In this document: positions 25,764-33,561 of the stretch, piece after piece
Position numbering within the stretch: the first letter of the stretch is position 1
How the letters are laid out: each line of letters opens with the position of its first letter
Source: Ralstonia soli
GTDB lineage: Bacteria > Pseudomonadota > Gammaproteobacteria > Burkholderiales > Burkholderiaceae
NCBI RefSeq assembly: GCF_023955655.1
Contig: NZ_JAMXHT010000007.1
Coordinates: forward strand, 124,001 to 188,000
DNA length: 64,000 nucleotides
Direction of reading: 5' to 3'
Notes under the pieces: generated by a model
The model's database searches: none
Told to the model about the DNA's origin: nothing
What the model saw: only the letters and a program-made list of their open reading frames with translations
Program-made: the position numbers and the translations under genes

Positions 25764-26926
25764 GATGCGAAGTCCTCAGGGTGCAGAGGCGGGACCACCT
25801 GCACGTGTTGACCGGCATTGACGGCATGCACGCCCTGCATCACCACGCGGTCGCCATCGCGCAAGCCGGAGGCGACCAGCACGCTGCGCTCGTCGTAACG
25901 CGCGATGGTGACGGGGCGCAGCTCCAACGTATCCGTGTTCGCGCGCACTACCCACACAGCAGGCTCTTCGCCGCGATGGAACAGCGCTGTCACCGGTAGC
26001 TTGAACGGGCGTGCACCTGTCGCATCACCCTTGGCATCGAAGTCGATATTGGCGGTCATGCCCATGCGCACCGCGGCGTTCGGCGCCACGAGCGACAACT
26101 TGACGCGCCACGTGCGGCTTTGCGGATCGGCCGCGGGCGAGACCTCGCGCACGCGCGCCTCAAAGGTTTGCGACGGCACGGCCGGCAGGCTCACGCGTGC
26201 CGTGCTGCCAACCGTCAGAGAGGACAGCGCACGCTCCGGTGCATCGCAAACGATATCGACGTCGCCCGCCCAATCGAGGTGATAGATCGATTGGCCGGCC
26301 TGAACGTTCTGACCGGTGTCGGCATCCTCGGAGGTGATCACGCCATCGTGGTCCGCCACCAGCGTGGCGTAGCGCAGGCGGTCGCCAACGAGGGTGGCTT
26401 GCGCGCGAGCGGAATCGCGTTGCGCCAGCGCGGAGGCATAGGACTCTTGCGTCTGCTCCATCTGCGCCGGCGCAATCAGGTTCGCCTGCGACTGGGCACG
26501 GTCGCGATCCAGCTGTTGTTTGGCATAGACGAGACGATGTTCAGCGGCTTCCAACTGCGCCCGAGCGTTGGCCAGGTCGTTACGCAGATCAGCCTGATCG
26601 AGCATCGCCAGCACCTGCCCTTCCTTGACGGCATCGCCCAGCCGCACGCGGCGTTCGACCACTTTGCCGCCAACGCGGAACGATAGCGGCGTGGAGTAGC
26701 GCGCTTGCACCTGCCCGGGCAATGTGTTCGCAACGGTGTTGCCGTCCGGGTGCAGGGCCAGCGCAACGACTGGCTTGGGCGCACTGACAAGGGTTTCTTT
26801 GTGGTGGCAGCCCGCCAGCAGCGCAACGCAGCAAGCGGCAATGACAAGAGGCGCGCGTTTGGAGCGCCCGACGACGGACAGATGGGGGCGCGCTGTCGTT
26901 CGCGCATGACGACCGGGATATTTCAC
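25760..26926 (-). CDS. RND efflux periplasmic adaptor lipoprotein (MFP)
   Basis: A membrane-fusion protein of about 388 residues. It has a lipobox VALLAGCHHK, a hairpin/lipoyl region (PLSFRVGGKVVERRVRLGDA... DRAQSQANLIAPAQMEQTQ), a beta-barrel (VDIVCDAPERALSSLTVG) and a membrane-proximal domain ending VNAGQHVQVVPPL. The start is uncertain: GTG at 26926 (encoding VKYPGRHARTT) with GGA 7 bases upstream is preferred; an ATG at 26974 would add 16 residues. It is the first gene of the MFP-RND-OMP-pqiABC series, transcribed from the promoter at 27211-27239 under TetR control, with an unusually long leader of about 275 bases. Confidence 0.85.
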   Translation of the reverse strand: MKYPGRHARTTARPHLSVVGRSKRAPLVIAACCVALLAGCHHKETLVSAPKPVVALALHPDGNTVANTLPGQVQARYSTPLSFRVGGKVVERRVRLGDAVKEGQVLAMLDQADLRNDLANARAQLEAAEHRLVYAKQQLDRDRAQSQANLIAPAQMEQTQESYASALAQRDSARAQATLVGDRLRYATLVADHDGVITSEDADTGQNVQAGQSIYHLDWAGDVDIVCDAPERALSSLTVGSTARVSLPAVPSQTFEARVREVSPAADPQSRTWRVKLSLVAPNAAVRMGMTANIDFDAKGDATGARPFKLPVTALFHRGEEPAVWVVRANTDTLELRPVTIARYDERSVLVASGLRDGDRVVMQGVHAVNAGQHVQVVPPLHPEDFAS

Positions 26927-27290
26927 GATGTTTCCAAGCAAGTGATGGCCTAACAAACAATGGGTAACGCGCATCCCAGATGTCGCGCTTCTTCTGCGCA
27001 ATCGGCTCTCGGGCAACACGTCACGGAACTCGGATGTTGGGTACGCGAGTCGCCTGTCTCCACGGCGTTCAGGAACCACTTCTCGGCAAATGGGCTGCCC
27101 TTAGCTGGCAAGCAATGGCGACTGGCTCTCTGGCCTTTGCCACCGGGTGCTTGCCCCATCACCGCGTCCTAACTCAGGGCACTTGACCCCGATCGACCCT
27201 ACGGATCGACATTAAACTCATAACTGATAATGTTGTCAACTATGACGCAAGCCACTATCATCCGCAGCGTGAACACCACTCCCAATCCCT
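26927..27290. other. Divergent regulatory region between RND operon and TetR-2
   Basis: 364 bases without a gene. The right end holds the TetR-type promoter/operator (27211-27246). The rest, 26927-27205, would be the long 5' leader of the efflux operon. I see no strong riboswitch-like structure in it. Confidence 0.6.
27211..27246 (-). promoter_or_regulatory. TetR-controlled promoter of the RND/Pqi operon (module copy 2)
   Basis: Minus-strand promoter with -35 TTGACA (complement of 27234-27239), a 17-bp spacer and -10 TTTAAT (complement of 27211-27216). The 30-bp operator 27217-27246 has arms CTCATA and TATGAC and an internal TGATAATGTTGTCAA, closely matching copies 1 and 3. An ATG at 27242 lies inside the right arm. 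Confidence 0.78.
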
Positions 27291-28007
27291 ATGCGGACCC
27301 TCAGGAATCGAGCGGCAGACGACTGCCGCCAGCGGCGCGGCACGCGGCGCAAGCAAGAAACGCGGGCGCGCCTGCTTCACGCGGCGTTGTTGCTGCTGTC
27401 TGAAAAGGACATCGAGCGCATCGCCATCAACGAGATCACCGAAGCCGCCGATGTGGGTTTCGGCTCGTTCTACAACCATTTCGAATCGAAGGAAGGCCTC
27501 TTTTCCGCCCTCATCGACTGGGCGTTTGAAGACTTCGCCGACAGGTTGGATGGCGTTGCGGATGGCTTGAAGGATCCGGCCGAGGTCATCGCCATCTCGG
27601 TCCGTCACACCTTGCTGCGGGCGCAGCGCGAGCCGGTCTGGGGCCGGCTGCTGATGCGGGAAGGTGTGTCTACTCGCGCGCTGACACGCGGCCTCGGCTT
27701 GCGCCTGCTACGCGACAGCAAGCGCGGGCTTGCCGTCCAGCGCTTTGTGGTGGCCGACCCGCTGACAAGCGTGCTTTCCGTGATTGGGACCGTGCTTGCC
27801 GGTGTTGCGGCCGAGCTGCACTTTGCAACGGCATCGGCCACACACGGGCGCGGCCACCTAGGCGCCGCCACTCGGGTGGAGCACCTGGCTGAACGTGCGG
27901 CTGTCTTCGTACTCCAGGCCCTTGGCATCAAGCGCGCCGAGGCGGAAAGAATCGCGCAATTGCCATTGCCGATGGTCACAGACGGCGCCGCTGCAAGCCC
28001 TGCGTGA
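27291..28007 (+). CDS. TetR-family regulator of the RND/Pqi operon (TetR-2)
   Basis: A 238-residue paralogue of TetR-1. The helix-turn-helix (about 20-68) contains RKQETRARLLHAALLLLSEK and a 24-residue tract identical to TetR-1. The ligand domain shares VRHTLLRAQREPVWGRLL, RFVVADPL and the C-terminal LGIKRAEAERIA. The ATG at 27291 has no clear ribosome-binding site and gives a shorter basic tail than TetR-1. An ATG at 27242 in another frame would give an N-terminus of TetR-1-like length if a single-base shift near 27340 were present, so the true N-terminus is doubtful. It is divergent from the adaptor gene. Confidence 0.85.
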   Translation: MRTLRNRAADDCRQRRGTRRKQETRARLLHAALLLLSEKDIERIAINEITEAADVGFGSFYNHFESKEGLFSALIDWAFEDFADRLDGVADGLKDPAEVIAISVRHTLLRAQREPVWGRLLMREGVSTRALTRGLGLRLLRDSKRGLAVQRFVVADPLTSVLSVIGTVLAGVAAELHFATASATHGRGHLGAATRVEHLAERAAVFVLQALGIKRAEAERIAQLPLPMVTDGAAASPA

Positions 28008-28041
28008 GCCGTCGCGGCGCCCGGCAAGGGGCGCGCATCGA

Positions 28042-29100
28042 TCAGGCTTGATACAGCTCGCTGGCGAGATAGCGGTGACGCAGTTCCCGCAGCCCGGCCG
28101 CAAGAATGGCGCTGACCGGCAACGCCAGCAGCACCCCAAAGAACCCGAACAGGTGGCCAAAGGCCAACAACGCAAAGATCACCGCCAACGGGTGCAAGCC
28201 AATGCGCTCGCCAATCAAGCGCGGCGTGAGGAAGACGTTCTCAAGGATCTGGCCAAGGCCATACACCAGCGCAACCGCGCAGAGACCGTAGAGGTCGCCA
28301 AACTGCAGTACGGCGGCCAACACAGCCAGCGCAAGGCCGGCGGCGAATCCGACATAGGGAATGAACACCGCCAGGCCTGTGAACAACCCCAGCGGCAAGG
28401 CAATGTCGAAGCCCGCCAGCGTCAAGGCGATGGGGTAATACGCAGCCAGCGCGACCATCACAAGAAGCTGCCCACGCAGGTACTGCGACAGCATCCGATC
28501 AATGTCGATGACGAACGCCCGCGTCCTGGCAAGCCACCGCCGCGGGACCAAGCTTTCCATGCGTCGGAACATCTGGTGCCGATCGTAGAGCAAATAGAAC
28601 AGCACCAATGGGACCAGTACCACGTTACCCACCACGGTCAACATTACGTTGCCGCTTGTGCGCACGTATTGCCAGATAGCGAGGACGGCGGTGCCATCGC
28701 CGCCACTGCGCGGCGTTGCCAGCAGATTGCGCAGATGGATCAAATTCAGGTCCACACCCAGCCCCAGAAAGGCCAGCTTCGGTTGGAGCCATGCATTCAG
28801 ATTCGCAAACAGCCCGGGAATCTTCGCCTGAAGTTGAGGGCCTTCGGTCTGGACTACGGCGAACATGAGCGTGACGAGTAACGCCGCTATCGTCGCAATG
28901 CACAGGATCATCGCGAGCGCCGCAAGCCATCGGGGCACACGGTGCCGCGCCAGCCACTCCACTCCCGGCTGCAGCATGTAGGCGATGAGCGCGCCCAGCA
29001 GAAACGGCGTGAGCACAGGCCGCAGCGCCCACATGAGGACACCCATGGCGAGCGCCACAAGCCCCCATAGCCAAGCCTGCCGCCGGATCAACGTGGACAC
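28042..29100 (-). CDS. AI-2E family (PerM-type) permease
   Basis: A 352-residue inner-membrane protein with about eight hydrophobic helices, in the family once linked to autoinducer-2 export and now known also for Na+/H+ antiporters. Landmarks are MWALRPVLTPFLLGALIAYML, PRWLAALAMILCI, LVPLVLFYLLYDRHQMFRRM, FIPYVGFAAGLALAVLAAVL, GQILENVFLTPRLIGERIGL and HPLAVIFALLAFGHLFGFFG. The start is GTG at 29100; the open frame upstream lacks an ATG and is not conserved. It converges with TetR-2 across 34 bases. It lies downstream of the TetR-module promoter at 29477-29512, separated from it by the collapsed LysR gene. The substrate is unknown. Confidence 0.85.
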   Translation of the reverse strand: MSTLIRRQAWLWGLVALAMGVLMWALRPVLTPFLLGALIAYMLQPGVEWLARHRVPRWLAALAMILCIATIAALLVTLMFAVVQTEGPQLQAKIPGLFANLNAWLQPKLAFLGLGVDLNLIHLRNLLATPRSGGDGTAVLAIWQYVRTSGNVMLTVVGNVVLVPLVLFYLLYDRHQMFRRMESLVPRRWLARTRAFVIDIDRMLSQYLRGQLLVMVALAAYYPIALTLAGFDIALPLGLFTGLAVFIPYVGFAAGLALAVLAAVLQFGDLYGLCAVALVYGLGQILENVFLTPRLIGERIGLHPLAVIFALLAFGHLFGFFGVLLALPVSAILAAGLRELRHRYLASELYQA

Positions 29101-29194
29101 CAGTGTCTTCGATAGCCGAAAACCACCTTGGTGGTGGGCGTTGCACCGTTCGCAATAAGGGAGGGGGGTCGTCCTAGAAGACGGTCCTCGCACG

Positions 29195-29347
29195 TCACCT
29201 CTCCTCAAAGTACGCGACAGCGTGGTCAATGAAGGCCGGGACTCTGGCCGGAACCGACGGCGATACCCCGACCATCTGCCCTGCCCGCCTGAAGCTCCCG
29301 CCTTCGACAATCGTACGAAAGAGCCGCCAGCTCTCGAAATGATCCAT
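29195..29347 (-). pseudogene. LysR-family gene collapsed by internal deletion
   Basis: A 50-codon frame. Residues 1-31 (MDHFESWRLFRTIVEGGSF, then RRAGQMVGVSPS) match the start of a LysR helix-turn-helix. Residues 32-50 (VPARVPAFIDHAVAYFEER) match the last residues of a LysR effector domain. The roughly 250 intervening residues are gone, and the join is in frame. The product cannot be a working regulator, as the recognition helix is cut. It lies between the AI-2E permease and the third copy of the TetR promoter module. Confidence 0.8.
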
Positions 29348-29962
29348 AAGCACCTCGAACAAGGCGCCGCGGATACGGCGCACATTGACGCGGCGGCTGA
29401 GCCGCATGTGCTACAGGGCACGCTCAACTGCACACCAGCAGCCCGTCCACGGACCGTCCCTGCCGCGACAATGCACAATCTAGTCATACTTGATATTATT
29501 GTCAATTATGACGAATGAAGATACGAATTCGGAGCTCCTCAGAAAGGCCGCCCGCCAACTGCGGCGAGGTGCCTATGCAGGCCGATGGCCGATGAGGACG
29601 AGGCCTTTCGCTCCTATGACCGCCCTCCACAACAGCGATTTCAATCTTCTCTATTGACCTTTCTGCCGGACGCACTGTCGTGTTGGGAGAATGCGTTGTA
29701 GGGGTGATCATGTTCTGGAAGCCAGCCACCGCAGCGGCGGCAAGTTGCCCCGGCTAACTCAGGGGTTGCTCAAGCATTTCCGAAACGGAACATCAACCCT
29801 TCCCAAATAGCTCCGCGGTTGCAGACGGGAATCGCTACAGTGGGTGCCATCCTTAGCACACAGACCGCGCCGACGGTCTTGCCTGCGCGGGAATACGATG
29901 CCGATACCAGTGCCCGGACCCAACGCTCGATAGAAGCTCGGTCATGCGACAAGGAGACAACC
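29348..29962. other. Non-coding scar region upstream of the MFS gene
   Basis: 615 bases without a convincing gene. It holds the third TetR-type promoter (29477-29512). A 48-codon frame begins at an ATG at 29508, inside that operator (MTNEDTNSELLRKAARQLRR...), but matches nothing I know. Together with the collapsed LysR gene this looks like a region where genes have been lost. The right end presumably holds the promoter of the NaiP-like gene. Confidence 0.55.
29477..29512 (-). promoter_or_regulatory. Orphan TetR-type promoter/operator (module copy 3)
   Basis: Minus-strand promoter with -35 TTGACA (complement of 29500-29505), a 17-bp spacer and -10 TAGATT (complement of 29477-29482). The 30-bp operator 29483-29512 has perfect inverted arms GTCATA and TATGAC around TTGATATTATTGTCAA. 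It is the most symmetrical of the three copies. It would drive the LysR remnant and possibly the AI-2E permease. Confidence 0.72.
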
Positions 29963-31399
29963 ATGCAGCGCCCCCTGACAGCGGACAGCGTACCGACTGC
30001 CATTGCTCAACCCGATCAAGACACCCGCGCCGCCGCACTCTCTGCACGGATGGACCGCCTGCCCATCACACGCAACCTGTGGATGCTGGTGCTGTTGATC
30101 TCGCTGGGCGGATTTTTCGAGGTCTATGACTTGATCTTCACGGGCTACATCGCGCCGGGCATGGAGAAGAGCGGACTCCTCAGAGCCACGACCGATGCGT
30201 TTTTTGGCCTGCATGGCATGGCGGGCTTCATTGCGGCCACGTTTGCAGGGCTCTTTGTCGGCACGTTCGGGTTGGGCTGGTTGCCCGACCGCTACGGGCG
30301 CCGCACGGTGTTCACGGTATCGCTGCTGTGGTACTCCATCGGTTCGGCCATCATGGCCTGCCAGCAGAGCCCCGAAGGCCTGCTGATCTGGCGTTTTCTT
30401 ACCGGTATCGGTGTCGGCATCGAAATTGTGACCATTGACAGCTACGTCACCGAACTCGTACCGCAGCACATGCGTGGCCGTGCGATGGCGTTCAATCAGA
30501 TGGTGATGTTTGCTGCTGCGCCAGCGGCCGCCATTCTGTCGTACTGGCTCGTGCCCACCACCGTCCTCGGTATCGAAGGCTGGCGTTGGGTGGTGCTGCT
30601 TGGGTCCGCTGGTGCGGTGCTGGTGTGGTTCATCCGCCGCGCCGTGCCGGAAAGCCCCCGCTGGCTGGCCATGCATGGCCACGGCGATGAGGCCGATGCC
30701 GTCGTCCGCCAGATGGAAGCCGCCGCCGAGCGCGAATCCGGCAGCACCTTGCCGCCGCCGCAGCAAGCCGTTGCGCAGCCGCCGCACCGCCGTGCATCGT
30801 TGGCGGAACTGTGGCGGCCGCCGTATAGGTCGCGCCTGATCATGCTGATCGTCTTCAATTTTTGCCAGGCCATTGGTTACTACGGCTTTGCCAATTGGGT
30901 GCCGACGCTACTCATCGGCCACGGCATCACCGTCACCAAGAGCTTGCTGTACTCGTTCATCATCGCCATCGCGCTGCCCGTAGGGCCGCTGCTGGCCATG
31001 GCGTATGCCGACCGCATCCAGCGCAAGTGGCTGATCGTCGGAGCGGCGTTTGCCGTCATCGCGTTTGGCTTGACGTTCGGGCAATTGAAGGAGCCGCTCG
31101 CACTGATTGTTCTGGGTGTGCTGATCAGCCTGGCGGGGCAGACCATCTCGGTGTGCTATCACGCCTACCAAGCCGAGCTGTTCCCGACTTTTATCCGCTG
31201 CCGCGCCAATGGCATCGTCTATTCGGCCAGCCGCATCGGCGCCATGTTCTCGGGCTTCCTGATTGCATTTCTGCTGCGTCACTTCGGTGTGCCGGGCGTG
31301 TTTGCCGGGATCACCGCGTGCATGCTGGTGGTCATGCTGGCCATTGGCGGCTTCGGCCCGAAGAGCAACGGTGTGCGACTGGAAGAACTATCGCACTAG
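29963..31399 (+). CDS. MFS transporter, NaiP/SV2-like sugar-porter branch
   Basis: A 478-residue inner-membrane transporter with 12 helices and a polar N-terminal tail of about 35 residues. The motif GGFFEVYDLIFTGYIAPGM in helix 1 and WLPDRYGRRTVFTVSLLWYS at loop 2-3 are typical of the NaiP-like branch, which carries niacin, aromatic acids and other carboxylates. ETD/E-type motifs occur in TIDSYVTELVPQHMRGRAMA, and PESPRWLAMHG follows helix 6. AAGGAG lies 7 bases before the ATG at 29963. It ends 22 bases from the convergent LysR gene, and uptake of the substrate used by the HMG-CoA-lyase-like/CaiB pair is a plausible role. Confidence 0.85.
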   Translation: MQRPLTADSVPTAIAQPDQDTRAAALSARMDRLPITRNLWMLVLLISLGGFFEVYDLIFTGYIAPGMEKSGLLRATTDAFFGLHGMAGFIAATFAGLFVGTFGLGWLPDRYGRRTVFTVSLLWYSIGSAIMACQQSPEGLLIWRFLTGIGVGIEIVTIDSYVTELVPQHMRGRAMAFNQMVMFAAAPAAAILSYWLVPTTVLGIEGWRWVVLLGSAGAVLVWFIRRAVPESPRWLAMHGHGDEADAVVRQMEAAAERESGSTLPPPQQAVAQPPHRRASLAELWRPPYRSRLIMLIVFNFCQAIGYYGFANWVPTLLIGHGITVTKSLLYSFIIAIALPVGPLLAMAYADRIQRKWLIVGAAFAVIAFGLTFGQLKEPLALIVLGVLISLAGQTISVCYHAYQAELFPTFIRCRANGIVYSASRIGAMFSGFLIAFLLRHFGVPGVFAGITACMLVVMLAIGGFGPKSNGVRLEELSH

Positions 31400-31421
31400 C
31401 CTTGCCGGAACGCCGCAGCGC

Positions 31422-32384
31422 TCACGACGCGGAAGGGATTTTCCGCGTTGTTTTCTTTATCCGGGCAGGCGTGGCCGGTTCGGCAGTGGAATCGCCCGCG
31501 GCCAGATGCTCCACGAGCAGGCGTGCCGCCGGCGACAGCGACTCCAGATTGCGAAAGCACACCGCAAAGCGACGACGCGCCCAGTCGTCGCTCAACGGCA
31601 CCACGCGCAAGCCGAACGTCGGGACGAACGGCTCGGCAATCTCGGCCGGCACGATGGCCAGGCCCAGGCCCGCGCGTACGCAGCGCAGCGATGCATCGAA
31701 GGTCGACACAACGGCACGGTACTTGATCGTGCGGCCGAGAATCGCCGCGTAACGCGCCAGCATCGTGTGCACGGCCGTCTGCGCCGGCAAGCCCACGTGA
31801 TCGAACTCCAGTGTGTCTTCAAAGCGGCAATGCTCGCGCGTTGCCAGCGGATGCGTTTCGTGCACGGCTACGGCCAGGTGGTCGGCCCGGTATGGCCGCG
31901 TTTCGAACCCCTCCAAGTCGGCCGCATCCCAGCAGATGCCCAGCGGTGCCGAGCCCTCGCGCAGCGCACGCACAATGTCGCTGCTCAGGCTTTCCTCCAT
32001 CGTCACGCGGATGTCGCGGTGCTCGGGGCGGTTGAGGAATGCGGCGATGTCATCGGGCAACGATTCCGCCATCGACGATACGGTGGCCAGCAGCCGCACC
32101 TGACCACGGACACCGCTGCCATATTCGGCCATGTCACGCGCCACCCGGTCGGCGGCAGACAGCATGGCGCGGGCATGCGCCAGCACGATGTCACCCGCCG
32201 GTGTGGGAATCACACCGCGCCGCCCGCGTTCGAGCAGGACCGCGCCCACCGTGTCTTCCAGTTGCGCCAGCCGCTTGCTGATGGCCGACGCCACGATGTT
32301 CTCCTGCTCGCCCGCGCGCGCCATATTGCGTGTCTCGCACACGGCAACGAACAGACGCAGGGTGGTGAGATCAAGGTCACGCAT
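31422..32384 (-). CDS. LysR-family regulator, divergent from the lyase/CoA-transferase operon
   Basis: A 320-residue LysR protein. The helix-turn-helix is at 1-65 (LTTLRLFVAVCETRNMARAG, AISKRLAQLEDTVGAVLLER), and the effector domain starts at about residue 92 (GQVRLLATVSSMAESLPDDI). The C-terminus carries a basic tail (RIKKTTRKIP). It is divergent from the HMG-CoA-lyase-like gene. Two copies of TTCC-NN-TCCGGAA in the 200-base gap, 87 bases apart, are candidate binding sites. One lies 19 bases before its own start, so autoregulation is likely. Confidence 0.88.
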   Translation of the reverse strand: MRDLDLTTLRLFVAVCETRNMARAGEQENIVASAISKRLAQLEDTVGAVLLERGRRGVIPTPAGDIVLAHARAMLSAADRVARDMAEYGSGVRGQVRLLATVSSMAESLPDDIAAFLNRPEHRDIRVTMEESLSSDIVRALREGSAPLGICWDAADLEGFETRPYRADHLAVAVHETHPLATREHCRFEDTLEFDHVGLPAQTAVHTMLARYAAILGRTIKYRAVVSTFDASLRCVRAGLGLAIVPAEIAEPFVPTFGLRVVPLSDDWARRRFAVCFRNLESLSPAARLLVEHLAAGDSTAEPATPARIKKTTRKIPSAS

Positions 32385-32402
32385 TGGGGGCTCGGTGAGG
32401 CA

Positions 32403-32415
32403 TTCCGGTCCGGAA
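32403..32415. promoter_or_regulatory. Candidate LysR site A (TTCCGGTCCGGAA)
   Basis: A 13-bp palindrome located 19 bases upstream of the divergent LysR gene, followed by CGAA. It matches site B at 32490 in 11 of 13 positions and shares the trailing CGAA. Confidence 0.5.
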
Positions 32416-32489
32416 CGAACATGGAGAAATGCTAGCGCTCGCTGGCGCTACAGGAAACCCTGGAATGTCCGTATGCCACTTTCCAGACT

Positions 32490-32502
32490 TTCCCATCCGG
32501 AA
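32490..32502. promoter_or_regulatory. Candidate LysR site B (TTCCCATCCGGAA)
   Basis: The second copy of the TTCC-NN-TCCGGAACGAA element lies 83 bases before the HMG-CoA-lyase-like start, where an activator would be expected to bind near the -35 region. Confidence 0.5.
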
Positions 32503-32584
32503 CGAAAACGTGCGTATTTGATCGCTGTAGCTTCTGTACAGAACGGCATACAGTCGGAGCATCGATTGACGCCTGCCTGACGCA

Positions 32585-33556
32585 ATGTCCCTCATCAACA
32601 TCCCCCTGCCCAGCACCGCCGTGATCCGCGAAGTCGGCTTGCGAGACGGGCTGCAAAGCATTCAGACGATTCTGCCCTCCGAGCACAAACGTGCATGGGT
32701 GCAGGCCGCCCACGCCGCCGGTGTGCGCGAGATCGAGATCGGCTCGTTCGTGCCCAAGCGCCTGCTGCCGCAGCTGGCGGACACCGCCGAGCTTGTGGCC
32801 TACGCGCGCACGCTGCCAGAACTGTTCGTGTCTGCGCTGGTGCCGAACCTGCGTGGCGCAGAGAACGCCATCGCCAGCGGCGTGGACCTGATGATCGTGC
32901 CACTGTCGGCCAGCCATGCACACAGCCTCGCCAACCTGCGCAAGACGCCCGACGAGGTGGTGGCCGAGGTGGCACGTATCCGCGCGGCGCGCGATGCCGC
33001 GGGCGCCAAGACCTTGATCGAAGGCGGTGTCGGCACGGCGTTCGGCTGCACGCTGCAGGGTGAGGTCGAACCCGATGAAGTCCTTCGCCTGATGCAGGCC
33101 CTGCTCGATGCCGGTGCCGATCGCGTCAGCTTGGCAGACACCGTGGGCTACGCCGGCCCCGCTGCCGTATCACGGCTGTTCGAGCGCGCCGTCGCCATTG
33201 CTGGCGAGCAGTTCTGGTGCGGTCACTTTCATGACACGCGGGGCCTGGGTCTGGCCAACGTCTACGCCGCCATGCAAGCAGGCGTGACGCGCTTCGACGC
33301 GTGCCTGGGCGGCATCGGCGGTTGCCCGCACGCACCCGGCGCCAGCGGCAACGTCACCACGGAAGACCTCGCCTTCATGCTGGAGAGCATGGGCGTTGGA
33401 ACCGGGCTCGACATCGGCCAATTGCTGTCCCTGCGCGAACGCCTGAGCGACTGGCTGCGCGGCGAGACGTTGCACGGCACGCTGTGGCGCGCCGGCCTCC
33501 CCAAGACCTTCCATCCGCATTCCTCCCAAGCGGCACAGTCCGCCATCCTGGCCTGA
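32585..33556 (+). CDS. HMG-CoA lyase-like family protein
   Basis: A 323-residue TIM-barrel acyl-CoA lyase of the hydroxymethylglutaryl-CoA lyase family. The substrate/metal segment is IREVGLRDGLQSIQ, the metal histidines are in GHFHDTRGLGLANVYAA, and the catalytic cysteine loop is GGIGGCPHAPGASGNVTTED. Such enzymes cleave 3-hydroxy-3-methylglutaryl-CoA or related 3-hydroxy-3-methyl acyl-CoAs to acetyl-CoA and a keto acid. The CaiB-type CoA-transferase gene follows after 5 bases, so the pair probably activates and then cleaves a branched hydroxy-dicarboxylic acid. The true substrate is not determined by sequence. Confidence 0.88.
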   Translation: MSLINIPLPSTAVIREVGLRDGLQSIQTILPSEHKRAWVQAAHAAGVREIEIGSFVPKRLLPQLADTAELVAYARTLPELFVSALVPNLRGAENAIASGVDLMIVPLSASHAHSLANLRKTPDEVVAEVARIRAARDAAGAKTLIEGGVGTAFGCTLQGEVEPDEVLRLMQALLDAGADRVSLADTVGYAGPAAVSRLFERAVAIAGEQFWCGHFHDTRGLGLANVYAAMQAGVTRFDACLGGIGGCPHAPGASGNVTTEDLAFMLESMGVGTGLDIGQLLSLRERLSDWLRGETLHGTLWRAGLPKTFHPHSSQAAQSAILA

Positions 33557-33561
33557 CGAAC

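Noticed and set aside
29508..29654. A 48-codon frame starting inside the third TetR operator.
   Set aside because: No similarity to TetR or anything else. The ATG is explained by the TATGAC operator arm.
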